From positions 1 through 23,169 of IMG/VR virus record IMGVR_UViG_3300042868_005241: DNA of 23,169 bases. The stretch is one strand, 5' to 3'. Positions within the stretch are counted from its first letter, which is position 1. Every line of letters starts with the position of its first letter. The stretch is from a virus. Below the pieces are notes generated by a model, which saw nothing but the letters and a program-made list of their open reading frames with translations, was not told where the DNA came from and did no database searches. Both the position numbers and the translations under genes were made by a program. This document shows, one piece after another, positions 10,501 through 17,863 of the stretch.

Positions 10501-10912
10501 CTAGATTCTTACCGTTGTTATCTAACACACTTTCAGTAGTGCTTACGGTGTCAAATTTCAACAGTCCGGTCGCCGGCAAATTACGCTTGGCATTATAACT
10601 CAACATTTTTGACAACCGTAACACACTTTCTTTACGTTCTGCCAACTCTATAAAATTTTCTCGGCTGGCTAGATCTATTCTAAAAGCTAGACTCTGTCCT
10701 AGAAAAGCAATGGCATCAATTAACGCAAGATATTCACTGCTTTCAATATAATCGTTGAAATCTTCTGGATAGTTTTCTCTAAAATAAGCAATGATGACTC
10801 TACGAAGATTTTCAAAATCGTAACTTTTGAAATCTGCATTTTGAAAAGTCTGGTAGATTCTGGTCCAGTCTTCGTTCAATATCAAGTTGTTTTGTCTAGA
10901 CGTTGTGGTCAT
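7511..10912 (-). CDS. 6: Baseplate wedge protein gp6, enlarged
   Basis: This is the wedge subunit that in T4 dimerises to form the inner baseplate ring and drives sheath contraction; it belongs to the baseplate J family. It has 1133 residues against about 660 in T4. The N-terminal 110 residues carry the family signature: WTRIYQTFQNADFKSYDF, YFRENYPEDFNDYIESSEY, and LASRENFIELAERKESVLR followed by YNAKRNLPATG. The C-terminal part resembles the conserved ring-forming region (about residues 930-1110). An acidic loop DSDSDGVIDNPEAF near residue 816 resembles a calcium-binding DxDxDG loop. The ATG at 10912 has AGGA about 7 nt upstream. It is 41 nt after gp25 and 2 nt before the giant gene, in the usual wedge gene cluster. 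The added length lies mainly in the middle and may be lineage-specific domains. Confidence 0.9.
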   Translation of the reverse strand: MTTTSRQNNLILNEDWTRIYQTFQNADFKSYDFENLRRVIIAYFRENYPEDFNDYIESSEYLALIDAIAFLGQSLAFRIDLASRENFIELAERKESVLRLSKMLSYNAKRNLPATGLLKFDTVSTTESVLDNNGKNLAQQTIVWNDPTNQNWVEQFVTVLNAAMTDNTAFGRSQGSATIDGIPTEQYRFRTSSSDVPIFTYSKVVAGRQMTFELVSTSFKGKEEIYEESPVPGNQLGFVYRNDGKGGTSANTGFYLMFKQGSLQLADFSIDIPATNELIAVDSNNINNNDVWLFALDSAGVQLNEWTKVSALIGNNISYNSINSNIRNIYSVITKENDRIDLAFADGVYGNLPQGPFRTYYRTSNGLSYQIAPNEMRGISIAVPYVSKSGVRHTLTLTMSLKSTVSSSSPSESVASIRTNAPAQYYTQNRMITGEDYNLAPLSTSQNILKVKAINRVSSGISRNYDLIDASGKYSSINVFAADGLIYKQNVEKSLAFKFTNRIDIINFIRNSIEPIFTSADTYNFYLTKFDKILFSDTNYRWKQITTDVNNSTGYFYNFIDSTILKVGSYTTSTLQYITPGTLVKFTAPAGQSFRRGKLVTTDANDPEQKDRLWTKVIKITGDGTNAGVGILASGLGAVQFSDIIPSEAIATRIVAKFVNNLPNGIENEMINLMLANLNFGLRFSVIDAAWKLVATADLNLLNDFSLGKSGDTTSQNLDSSWIVAFVKQADEYFVRIRGLEYVFGSIEENRFYYDSSQKTYNGKTGDVVRDQIKILGINSDSNLLNPLKQDISFAISDAITFDDGYQSTEEIKIEFYDSDSDGVIDNPEAFEQVAGLDFDLKFLFFQESVDIAGNKIKQYVDNTDNIIVVVQKESLVNVNDYTDGQLIYFYDSNENVIKRVDRTTNTLVLESSYTANYGRAGLKFQYIHNANVDRRIDPSSSNIVDVYLLTRSYNTAFRNYLAGAAIKPDEPNSDSLRIAFGSNLDLIKSISDEIIYHPVAYKVLFGPTADVQFQAKFKIVKNSNRLINDNDLKVKIINAINEFFDINNWDFGDRFYVSELITYVINTAAPDISNMIILPRQITQAFGSLFEIQSRVDEIFVSGATVDDIEIVTAISASELRIPVDSVILSTN

Positions 10913-10932
10913 TTTGCTATCCTATCATGTAT

Positions 10933-10961
10933 TTAACTAATAAAATTAACTGCTTAGTTAA
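10933..10961. repeat. 8-bp inverted repeat between gp25 and gp6
   Basis: The arms TTAACTAA (10933-10940) and TTAGTTAA (10954-10961) are perfect reverse complements around a 13-nt spacer. The right arm contains the gp25 stop codon. It lies in the only gap larger than 3 nt in the minus-strand operon. All pairs but one per arm are A-T and no U-run follows, so any hairpin would be weak. It could be a processing site, a protein-binding site or chance in AT-rich DNA. Confidence 0.3.
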
Positions 10962-11391
10962 TAATATTATTTTCTCGATCAAAATCAAAAGTCATTCGTT
11001 CATTGATATTAAATGGAATATAAGTTATATCTGCTTCTATTCGTATACCCATATCTGTGCTGTCTATAATTACTCCATTAATTGCAATACGAGGATCATA
11101 GTTAATGATCTGTTCAACATCTTCTGTGATAAGTTTTTTGACTTCTTCGGTGAATTGTTCAAACAACAGATCCCATATTACTGTACCAAAATCGGGATTC
11201 ATTAATTTCTCGCCTTTGCGAATATAAAAATGATTTATGATATCCTGCTTGACCAGATCAATGTCATACAATTTGAAGTTAGATTTGGTTTCTTGAGAAC
11301 TGAAACCCTTGTAGGTAAATGCTGCGGTGCTGTTGGTACCGGTGCTGGCGGTGAACGCAGCCACTGATTGCTTGTTATATATTTTTGCCAT
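10954..11391 (-). CDS. 25: Baseplate wedge protein gp25 (GPW/gp25 family)
   Basis: This 145-residue protein (T4 gp25: about 132) matches the GPW/gp25 family. In T4 it sits in the wedge core with gp6, gp7 and gp53 and contacts the first sheath ring; despite old annotations it is structural, not a lysozyme. The family core runs from about residue 38: NFKLYDIDLVKQDIINHF, IRKGEKLMNPDFGTVIWDLL, then a helix (EVKKLITEDVEQII), the strand pair DPRIAINGVII and IEADITYIPFN. The first 35 residues are Ser/Thr/Ala-rich and form an N-terminal extension. The ATG at 11391 is 1 nt after the gp5 stop, with AGGGA about 8 nt upstream. Confidence 0.92.
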   Translation of the reverse strand: MAKIYNKQSVAAFTASTGTNSTAAFTYKGFSSQETKSNFKLYDIDLVKQDIINHFYIRKGEKLMNPDFGTVIWDLLFEQFTEEVKKLITEDVEQIINYDPRIAINGVIIDSTDMGIRIEADITYIPFNINERMTFDFDRENNIIN

Positions 11392-11392
11392 T

Positions 11393-12892
11393 TTATGTAT
11401 CCCTATCAGTATTTTTTGGTGTCAGCAGTGTTGGTGCTTGATTCTCATGCAATGCCCACGGTTCGTGCATAGGAATTCTTTTCATTATGCTTGTTGTAGT
11501 TCCTGTTTGATATCTCTTTTTGTTGCCCCATTCACCACGAGAACTGGTCTTGGGATTGACGTGTGTACTCAGTGGTGAAGCTGGTGCAGCCGCTGTTGCA
11601 AGTCCAGAATTTAAATTAATATTACCGCCGTCGATATTTGTTCCCGATGATTTAATATTAGTTGCGCCGCCTGACGACAATTTAGTACCTGATCCTGACA
11701 CTAAATCAAATCCTGCGCCCACAGTAATTTTTCCATTTGCAGCAGCAATTATGTTAACATCTGCAACAGCTTCTAGTTGTATCTTTCCGCCGGCAGCTTT
11801 GACATTAACATTTCTACCAGCTTCAAAATTTATGTCTCTATCAGCACGAAAATTTAAATCATTCTCAGTGTGTATACTAATACTATCCTCGGCAAAAATA
11901 TCTATTTTGCCATTGCTGGTTAATTCAATCCAAGTGGTGCCACGTGAATTTCCTATATAAATTAAGTCTTCACTATTGTGCAAAAGTATTTGATGTCCGG
12001 TGCGAGTACGCACTCTAAAATATTCATTGAAGGGAATATCTACGTTACCTTTTTCTTTTTTTTCAACTTCTGCATATTCAACTGGGCCTTTACCTGCAGG
12101 CTTTTTTCTAATAAAACGATCATCACCGTCATCCATTACTAGGGTAGTACCTCCAAGTCTACTAGCCGGAAGTTGCACAGGACTTTTGCTTTGCGGACTG
12201 CCTATAAATTGTTTCTTGGCATTGGCACCTCTATCAAATGGACCTGGAGTTGAGATACCAAATACTGAATTAGGTACCATGCGTCTACCGCTTGACGTGG
12301 TTATTCCTCTAACATCATCCTCTAATAGACCCTGTTCTAAGAATCTGTCAGCTATAGGATGAATGGCTTTTTTTATTTTTTCAGTGTTTGTGCCTTTTTC
12401 AAGAGTGTTGGCTTTTCTATTAATTTCTGCTACAGGCAACGGCAATGTGGTATCGTATTTCTTTTTTTGTTCTGCGGTAGCTTCAAAGGCGGCTGATGCG
12501 CTTATGGCCGGAATCATCTGATTCATAAATCTACCGGGCACACAGCCTATAAAATAACCTTCAGACGCATCACCATTTACAAAGGCTACTAGTACTGTGG
12601 TGCCTATTTCTACAGTAGGAAACCACATGCCATAAGTTTTTTGTGTGTCATTGAAATCAGCCACATTCTGGCCCATGTTTTCATAAGCAGTGGATCCATA
12701 AAAAGGACTGGCATATTTGACACTATAACTTTGTCCACTGTCTCCAATGTCGTTGCCAATTTCTCTCAACAGAGTAACTTCAAGACCGCACATAAACGAT
12801 GGGTCAAGGTAACCAACCACCTTGGCCATCATTATGCCTACGGGTAGTTTGGTACTGCCAAGTTTTTCGGGTGATCGTTTTTCTATTGACAT
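11393..12892 (-). CDS. 5: Baseplate hub/needle protein, gp5-like, without lysozyme domain
   Basis: This is the central puncturing protein of the baseplate. Residues 17-120 form an OB-fold of the gp5/VgrG type (PVGIMMAKVVGYLDPSFMC, MWFPTVEIGTTVLVAFVNGD, GYFIGCVPGRFMNQM). Residues about 293-435 form a repetitive beta-needle rich in alternating hydrophobics, Gly, Asn and Ser (for example NLNFRADRDINFEAGRNVNV). A C-terminal tail contains RIPMHEPWALHENQAP. T4 gp5 (575 residues) has a lysozyme domain between OB-fold and needle. Here the linker (about 130-290) is polar and Gly/Pro/Lys-rich, with no recognisable lysozyme active site. The ATG at 12892 has AGGA 6 nt upstream and is 3 nt after the hub gene. 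The neighbouring 775-residue protein is the likely gp27-type partner. Confidence 0.88.
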   Translation of the reverse strand: MSIEKRSPEKLGSTKLPVGIMMAKVVGYLDPSFMCGLEVTLLREIGNDIGDSGQSYSVKYASPFYGSTAYENMGQNVADFNDTQKTYGMWFPTVEIGTTVLVAFVNGDASEGYFIGCVPGRFMNQMIPAISASAAFEATAEQKKKYDTTLPLPVAEINRKANTLEKGTNTEKIKKAIHPIADRFLEQGLLEDDVRGITTSSGRRMVPNSVFGISTPGPFDRGANAKKQFIGSPQSKSPVQLPASRLGGTTLVMDDGDDRFIRKKPAGKGPVEYAEVEKKEKGNVDIPFNEYFRVRTRTGHQILLHNSEDLIYIGNSRGTTWIELTSNGKIDIFAEDSISIHTENDLNFRADRDINFEAGRNVNVKAAGGKIQLEAVADVNIIAAANGKITVGAGFDLVSGSGTKLSSGGATNIKSSGTNIDGGNINLNSGLATAAAPASPLSTHVNPKTSSRGEWGNKKRYQTGTTTSIMKRIPMHEPWALHENQAPTLLTPKNTDRDT

Positions 12893-12895
12893 CTG

Positions 12896-15223
12896 TTATC
12901 CTGGGAAATCGCCAAGGTCGGCGTTGTTTTGTGCTATTTCTTCATCTGTATAATCAACAGGACCAGTTTTTGGTTTTTCTTCTTTTGTAGTGTCGTACAC
13001 TGATGAATTTTCTGCGGAGATTTTTGCTGTGCCTACATAGTCGATATCTTGTTGTGGTTGACGAGATAGATCTAGAGTCTGTTGAAAAGTTCCGCCGGAA
13101 AATTTACTCTCCACAGCAGTAACTTTGTAAATTCCACTAAACGGAGTTACTTTTCCACCGTTGGGAAAATTATACAAACCGCCTTGTCCTGTGGTGCCAA
13201 GATTAGGTTCAACGGGATTGCGCCAAGTAATATAAATGAATATCTCACTGCCTTCCCAATTCATAGATGCATCTGCCTTGATTTGATCGTTGGGTCCTTG
13301 ATCTGCAAAATAATTTGAATTTAGCCCGCTGTCAGAAAGAAAATATAAATCCCCTAGGATATCTATTTTTACAGTGGTCATGTCTTGACCTCTAGTGAAC
13401 GATTGATTAAAATTATCTGCCACCATTTGTTCAACTGTTTTTTCGCCAGATGCCGACGGAAAAGTTAATAAAGGATTTGGTTTAGTAGGTGCAGATCCGG
13501 TGACTGCTGTTGTGCTTTCGGGAGCATCACCTGTTTTTAATCTTCCCTGTGGTACTTTTTCTTCCGCAGTATCACTGGTTTCTTTGTTGGCAATATTGGC
13601 ATTGTTTTGTATAGGAGTAGGAGAAATTCCTGTGTAAAATTGTCCGTTGAATTGCAGGTCAAATTTTATTATATCATTGTTTTGACCGGTGAATAGATAG
13701 TCATATCTCTTAGCAAGTATTCTTTCTAATTTTGCTTGTCCAGGCGTAGCCGAAGTAGCATTTTGAAAAATGGCGCCGCTGACCTTGAATGGCACCACCC
13801 TATAGATATATCTCCTTGCTCGCATATTTCTAATAGGATCAAACTCCAACAATTGAATCTGAACATCAATCCTAAACCAATCGACAAATCCGTCTTTGAC
13901 AGCTTCCGGTTTCAATCTTGAAATACAGTATTCGCTGGCTAGCATCACACGCTGGATTACTTCTGTAATCTTTGTTGACTGCGGAAATCTTATTTCTCGT
14001 TGTTTGGGATCAATGGTCATTGTTTCTCTTACAATTCTGCCATCTTCGTCAACTGTGTCTCCGGCCAGTTTAAAATTGTAATTGCCGCCAGAGGTTTCAG
14101 AAAAACCCATGCTGGCTTTGCCCATATCACCATCACCAAAATTCTCAGCCAGAGACTGTCTTTCAGCGGCAGAAATTGTTTGAGTTTTTTCTTTTTTTGG
14201 ATCTGCTATGGCTTTGAGCAGTTCGGTATTATCAGTGGAGTCGATGCCTATCGGATCTGATGAATTTATAGGAAATACAACTTCGTAAATATCTGCATAC
14301 CTAGCCTGGCCGTCGCTAACTTTCTTCAACTGTGTTTCATTTAATCTTGCACAGAGACTTTCTTGTCCTGACACCAAGACTTCAGCAGCTGTCATACCTG
14401 TGATTTTTAAATCTGTGGTGATATTTGTGACCACATCACTGAATCCAGTGTAGTGCATAGGTGCAGCTTCAACTGTATACTTACTGCCAGCTTCGTCTAC
14501 TTTGAATTCTACTTTGGTTATTTTAATTGTGAAGTACTTGGTCAACTCATCAGAACCCTTGTACACCGCACCGTTATCAGAGGATCCGTTGATTTCAAGT
14601 TTTAACAAATAGGGACAGTCGTTGAGATAGGTAGGATATCCTGCATTTATAGCGGCTGCTTGCAAACTTTGTAAAAATATCCCCAAAGAATAAGGTTCAT
14701 ATACATCAAATTTAAAACTTGATACATTGGTATTCCCAGACTTTGCACTACCACCTAATTGTGCAACTAACACAAAATTATCAATAAAATATTCTGGAGC
14801 TCCGTACAAGGTATTTGTACGACTAACATCATATCTTCCTGCAGAAGACAACACAATGTTGTCCAACAAATACGGTGAACCTCGATATAAACTAGGTCTA
14901 TTAAATTGTTCTGGTGTGAGGCAGGCCAAGGTCCACAGAGGTGAATAGGAAGCAAATTGCTCAAGTACATTCTGATATGGTGGCCCACCTGCTGGCGGTT
15001 TGACCGTGCCAAATGACTTGAGCAAACTAGTAAGGCTGGGATTTTCTATGACTTGTGCAATTTTTGAAACATTGAAACTAGCGGTATTAGCACTGACAGC
15101 ATTGGTTATTTGCTTTGCTGCTCCTGTGACCAATCCTGAAGTGGTTGCAAATTGTGAAATTGCTTGGCCGGCAGGAGTCAATAAATTAGCAAATGTTCGA
15201 CCAAGGTCTCGAATATCTGGCAT
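12896..15223 (-). CDS. Putative baseplate hub protein (gp27 position), 775 residues
   Basis: This gene sits directly before gp5, where a gp27-like hub partner would be expected. It is about twice the length of T4 gp27 (391 residues). The N-terminus (1-70) is Ala/Thr/Ser-rich. A segment near residues 224-246 (LTKYFTIKITKVEFKVDEAG, then YTVEAAPMHYTGF) is all-beta and resembles the barrel strands of hub proteins of the gp27/gpD/VgrG type. The region near 620-720 holds another beta domain (TVKIDILGDLYFLSDSG; IFIYITWRNPVEPNLGT; SGIYKVTAVESKFSGG). The tail after about 730 is acidic and disordered-looking. No catalytic motif was found. The ATG at 15223 has AGGA about 6 nt upstream and is 1 nt after gp53. 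In some marine T4-like phages a large 'VrlC-like' structural protein lies in this cluster, and that is an alternative name. Structural role is likely; gp27 equivalence is inferred. Confidence 0.65.
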   Translation of the reverse strand: MPDIRDLGRTFANLLTPAGQAISQFATTSGLVTGAAKQITNAVSANTASFNVSKIAQVIENPSLTSLLKSFGTVKPPAGGPPYQNVLEQFASYSPLWTLACLTPEQFNRPSLYRGSPYLLDNIVLSSAGRYDVSRTNTLYGAPEYFIDNFVLVAQLGGSAKSGNTNVSSFKFDVYEPYSLGIFLQSLQAAAINAGYPTYLNDCPYLLKLEINGSSDNGAVYKGSDELTKYFTIKITKVEFKVDEAGSKYTVEAAPMHYTGFSDVVTNITTDLKITGMTAAEVLVSGQESLCARLNETQLKKVSDGQARYADIYEVVFPINSSDPIGIDSTDNTELLKAIADPKKEKTQTISAAERQSLAENFGDGDMGKASMGFSETSGGNYNFKLAGDTVDEDGRIVRETMTIDPKQREIRFPQSTKITEVIQRVMLASEYCISRLKPEAVKDGFVDWFRIDVQIQLLEFDPIRNMRARRYIYRVVPFKVSGAIFQNATSATPGQAKLERILAKRYDYLFTGQNNDIIKFDLQFNGQFYTGISPTPIQNNANIANKETSDTAEEKVPQGRLKTGDAPESTTAVTGSAPTKPNPLLTFPSASGEKTVEQMVADNFNQSFTRGQDMTTVKIDILGDLYFLSDSGLNSNYFADQGPNDQIKADASMNWEGSEIFIYITWRNPVEPNLGTTGQGGLYNFPNGGKVTPFSGIYKVTAVESKFSGGTFQQTLDLSRQPQQDIDYVGTAKISAENSSVYDTTKEEKPKTGPVDYTDEEIAQNNADLGDFPG

Positions 15224-15224
15224 A

Positions 15225-15524
15225 TTATATTCCTATGAATCGTTCTATATTTGTTTTTTTAGGACAATATATTACAGTACCAGGAGCAAAATCGTATATG
15301 GGATCTTTGAGAATTTCCATATTGCGTTGAACAAACACCCACCAAAGATTAGGATTACCATAGAGGTCGAAGGCTAGTAAATCTGGCCTATGTTTGTATT
15401 GTGTTTCAATGGTATAGGCAAAATCGTCTGCTTCGGCCGGTACAGGTCGTATGGTCAATAATTCTAGATAAGAATTATTTGCCACAGTGTTGTAGTAAGG
15501 AGATGTTTTTTTATATGATGCCAT
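15225..15524 (-). CDS. 53: Baseplate wedge protein gp53
   Basis: The 99-residue product has the gp53/LysM-like signature of marine T4-like phages: YTIETQYKHRPDLLAFDLYG (residues 37-56), NPNLWWVFVQRN (57-68), then LKDPIYDFAPGTVIYCP (72-88). In T4, gp53 clamps the wedge core together with gp6, gp7 and gp25; the LysM-like fold here serves protein-protein contact. An upstream in-frame TTG (15551) would overlap the previous gene by 26 nt. The ATG at 15524 fits better, being 1 nt after that gene's stop with AGGG about 10 nt upstream. Confidence 0.88.
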   Translation of the reverse strand: MASYKKTSPYYNTVANNSYLELLTIRPVPAEADDFAYTIETQYKHRPDLLAFDLYGNPNLWWVFVQRNMEILKDPIYDFAPGTVIYCPKKTNIERFIGI

Positions 15525-15525
15525 A

Positions 15526-16872
15526 TTATACAAATCCCTGGCCAGCCACAATATTGCCTTTGGCGTATTCTGCTAGATTAAACTGCCTTAGTCTTGTTCT
15601 GTTATAGATAGGAGCCACAGTCACTGAAATTGTACTCATTACCGGCACCCATGTTGGTGCGGCTCCTTTCAAAGAATGTTTGATATAGGCTGTGTCATCT
15701 TTAAAATCCACTGAGAAATTTTTAATTATCACTGGGACTCCTGAAAATACTCTAGCACCGTACCCTGTGAGATTACATATTATAGGTGGGTTACCTACAT
15801 TGGGGCCGGAGCCAAAAAACATTCTTGTGGCAGTTTTTAAAAAGGTAGTAGCTTGAATCCAATATTCTGCATCAAGTTCATTTTCTACAGAAAATTCTCC
15901 AGAAATTTGTATATCGTCAATTTGACTATTTTTATAAGCATAAAACGGTTGGTTACTGTGTACTGGATCTATTTGAGAATAATTGGCTTTGGAAGAAACT
16001 GTGATGCTTGGCAGATAGGGCCATGTAAATCCTCCGGTAGACGACAGTCTTGAGAATGCTGTACCGAACAGTCCAAAGTTGGCATTGATTTTTACTCTCC
16101 AGTCATTAGCGGAACCCGGTTCTAACTTTACAAACGTGCCTTGCTGGCTAAATACCTCTGCACCACTGGGCAAGTTCTTTCCCCGGACCATACTTAATAA
16201 ATTGTTTACCATGCCAGCAGCCGACGAAACCGACTTAGCCAGTGAAGCAATGCCTCCACCAAGACCACCGCTGGCCAATCCTAATTTATCAAGACTTGCT
16301 CCAATAGCAGCGCCAGCATTGCTGAGTCCTCCAGCGACACCTCCAAGTGACGCAGCGGCTCCCGAAATTGCGCTGGTAGCATTGGAAGCTATACCTTGTA
16401 GAGCACTGCCAACACCAGAGGCATTTGACGCAAGACTCTGCACGGTATTGCTAATGCCGCCCATAGCTCCTGTAACTCCACCTAATGCTCCTTTGGCATC
16501 GTTGGCAAGATTTCCGGCCCCAGCCGTAAATCCGTTAAGTCCAGTACCTATTTCTCCACTTAATCGACCAACCTTGGCATTTAGGTCTGATTTTAGTGAA
16601 GCAAAATTTTCTACCGACGTGTTAGCAGCGGCAGCTGCATCTGCAGCTATTGTTTCAGTTTGTTTTGAAATCCCTGCAACTAGTTTTGCAAAAGGGTTAC
16701 CAGGCCCTGCTGATGGTGTTGTAGAACCGCCACCAAATGCTGCTGTTAATTTTTCATTAATGCCCCTGTTGTTGGCAACCTGTTGAGCGGTGATACCTTC
16801 AGGATCGCCGCTGGCTTTGTTGATTCGTGCAGCTTCTTGTGCTGGAGTTTCAGGATAAGAGTTACGTGCCAT
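15526..16872 (-). CDS. 48: Baseplate tail-tube cap protein, gp48-like, with long Ala/Gly-rich N-terminal half
   Basis: This is the first gene of the baseplate operon. The C-terminal half (about residues 255-435) has the pattern of gp48-type tube-baseplate junction proteins: FTWPYLPSITVSSKANYSQ (282-300), IDPVHSNQPFYAYKNSQ (301-317), EYWIQATTFLKTATRMFFG (336-354), then PPIICNLTGYGARVF and VPVIIKNFSVDF. In T4, gp48 with gp54 caps the hub and starts tube assembly. Residues 45-235 are low complexity, dominated by Ala, Gly and Ser with spaced Leu/Val/Ile and few charges, suggesting long small-residue helices. The ATG at 16872 is chosen over the in-frame TTG at 16881; AAGGA lies upstream of both. 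gp54 is a related family and cannot be excluded. Confidence 0.8.
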   Translation of the reverse strand: MARNSYPETPAQEAARINKASGDPEGITAQQVANNRGINEKLTAAFGGGSTTPSAGPGNPFAKLVAGISKQTETIAADAAAAANTSVENFASLKSDLNAKVGRLSGEIGTGLNGFTAGAGNLANDAKGALGGVTGAMGGISNTVQSLASNASGVGSALQGIASNATSAISGAAASLGGVAGGLSNAGAAIGASLDKLGLASGGLGGGIASLAKSVSSAAGMVNNLLSMVRGKNLPSGAEVFSQQGTFVKLEPGSANDWRVKINANFGLFGTAFSRLSSTGGFTWPYLPSITVSSKANYSQIDPVHSNQPFYAYKNSQIDDIQISGEFSVENELDAEYWIQATTFLKTATRMFFGSGPNVGNPPIICNLTGYGARVFSGVPVIIKNFSVDFKDDTAYIKHSLKGAAPTWVPVMSTISVTVAPIYNRTRLRQFNLAEYAKGNIVAGQGFV

Positions 16873-16900
16873 TTTGAGCAAATTTCCTTGTCATATAGAC

Positions 16901-16908
16901 TATTTATT
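16901..16908 (-). promoter_or_regulatory. Candidate T4-type late promoter for the baseplate operon
   Basis: On the minus strand this reads AATAAATA, one base from the T4 late -10 consensus TATAAATA recognised by gp55. It lies about 29 nt upstream of the ATG of the gp48-like gene (16872), in the expected position and orientation. No -35 element is expected for such promoters. The same 8-mer precedes the plus-strand gene at 21849, and gp55 is encoded in the window. Confidence 0.55.
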
Positions 16909-16920
16909 CTTGACAAAATG

Positions 16921-16929
16921 TGCTATTAT
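16921..16929 (+). promoter_or_regulatory. Candidate extended -10 promoter for gp55
   Basis: TGC followed by TATTAT is an extended -10 element of the host sigma-70 type, about 26 nt before the gp55 ATG, with ribosome site GGAG at 16940-16943. A TTGACA at 16910-16915 is only 8 nt upstream, too near to be the matching -35. The sequence at normal -35 distance is poor and overlaps the minus-strand late motif. It would allow gp55 expression by host polymerase before late transcription. Confidence 0.35.
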
Positions 16930-16955
16930 ATTACTAACCGGAGAATTTTAAAACA

Positions 16956-17822
16956 ATGACAATAATTACGCAGCCTCCTAAGATCAAGTATCTTACCAAC
17001 AAGGATCTACTAAAAGAAATACATCTCAGCAAGAATACCTATTGCACCTACAGCGATCCTGCATTTAGTGACTACGATTTAATCATCCCAAATCTAGCCA
17101 AGATTAATATTAGAACAATTGCCGATGCCAAGAGAAATCGTGCCATTAAGATAGGTAAAAAAGCTCACGAACTTGCACAGTCAGGTGGTAAAAAGTTTCC
17201 TGCCAAAGACTATGAAGTTGACTATAAAAAAATCCTTAAAACTGATGTGGTGTTTAGAGTCATGACCTTTGAACATGTGCCGCTTGCACCAGGAAGAAAA
17301 AAGACCTTGAAGAATACCGCAGACAGTCATGAGAAGGTGAATTTTCCTCCTTTCCAACACTGGAAGTTTGATGAAAATGACAATCTTATATTGGTGGGTA
17401 AAAGTCATTGGAAAGGTGATTTTGTTACTGGCTCCTTTAACAAAGAGCATGGACAAATGACTAACAATCTAGCCCGCATGTTCTTAAAATTATGTGAGCG
17501 GTATGCAACTAGAGGCAACGTGCGTGGCTACACTTATAATGACGAAATGCGTGGACAGGCTATTCTACAGCTAACTCAGATTGGTCTACAGTTTGACGAA
17601 TCAAAGTCAGACAATCCTTTTGCCTACTACACGGCTGCTGTTACAAATTCATTCGTTAGAATTATCAACATTGAAAAACGTAATCAAAATATTCGAGATG
17701 ACATTTTAGAAATCAACGGTATGAATCCAAGTTGGACTAGACAGAACGCTGCTGGTAAAGGTGGTGCCAGTTATGGGCCAGTTAGTACTTCTCCGGTAGA
17801 TGGTGGTGGAGATTGGGATTGA
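16956..17822 (+). CDS. 55: Late-transcription sigma factor gp55
   Basis: This is the phage sigma factor that directs host RNA polymerase to late promoters, in T4 activated by the sliding clamp gp45. The N-terminus PPKIKYLTNKDLLKEI (7-22) matches the start of gp55. The sigma-2-like core lies at 168-265: MTNNLARMFLKLCERYATR, GYTYNDEMRGQAILQLTQIG, FDESKSDNPFAYYTAAVTNS, then IEKRNQNIRDDILEING. The 288-residue length exceeds T4 gp55 (185) because of a central stretch at about 25-167, including AKRNRAIKIGKKAHELAQ and FPPFQHWKF, which seems typical of marine relatives. The last residues are Gly-rich and acidic (VDGGGDWD); the T4 C-terminus binds the clamp, but that motif is not obvious here. It is transcribed divergently from the baseplate operon. 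Confidence 0.9.
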   Translation: MTIITQPPKIKYLTNKDLLKEIHLSKNTYCTYSDPAFSDYDLIIPNLAKINIRTIADAKRNRAIKIGKKAHELAQSGGKKFPAKDYEVDYKKILKTDVVFRVMTFEHVPLAPGRKKTLKNTADSHEKVNFPPFQHWKFDENDNLILVGKSHWKGDFVTGSFNKEHGQMTNNLARMFLKLCERYATRGNVRGYTYNDEMRGQAILQLTQIGLQFDESKSDNPFAYYTAAVTNSFVRIINIEKRNQNIRDDILEINGMNPSWTRQNAAGKGGASYGPVSTSPVDGGGDWD

Positions 17823-17848
17823 CCTAGTGGTTGTAAACGTGTTACAAT
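17819..17848 (+). promoter_or_regulatory. Candidate sigma-70-like early promoter for gp47
   Basis: TTGACC (17819-17824, overlapping the gp55 stop) and TACAAT (17843-17848) are separated by 18 nt, and TG at 17840-17841 gives an extended -10. A predicted start about 7 nt downstream falls in the strong ribosome site AGGAG (17854-17858) just before the ATG at 17864, so the leader would be very short. That weakens the call. Confidence 0.35.
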
Positions 17849-17863
17849 AACTAAGGAGATTCT

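Noticed and set aside
15525-15551. Upstream TTG start for gp53 (108 residues)
   Set aside because: It would overlap the preceding gene by 26 nt; ATG at 15524 fits the 1-nt gaps of the operon.
16079-16786. 235-residue Pro/Ala-rich plus-strand frame
   Set aside because: Antisense shadow of the Ala/Gly-rich region of the gp48-like gene; the composition explains the long open frame.
16910-16915. TTGACA as -35 of a gp55 promoter
   Set aside because: Only 8 nt before the TATTAT element; at 17 nt spacing the -10 would be ACTAAC, a poor match.
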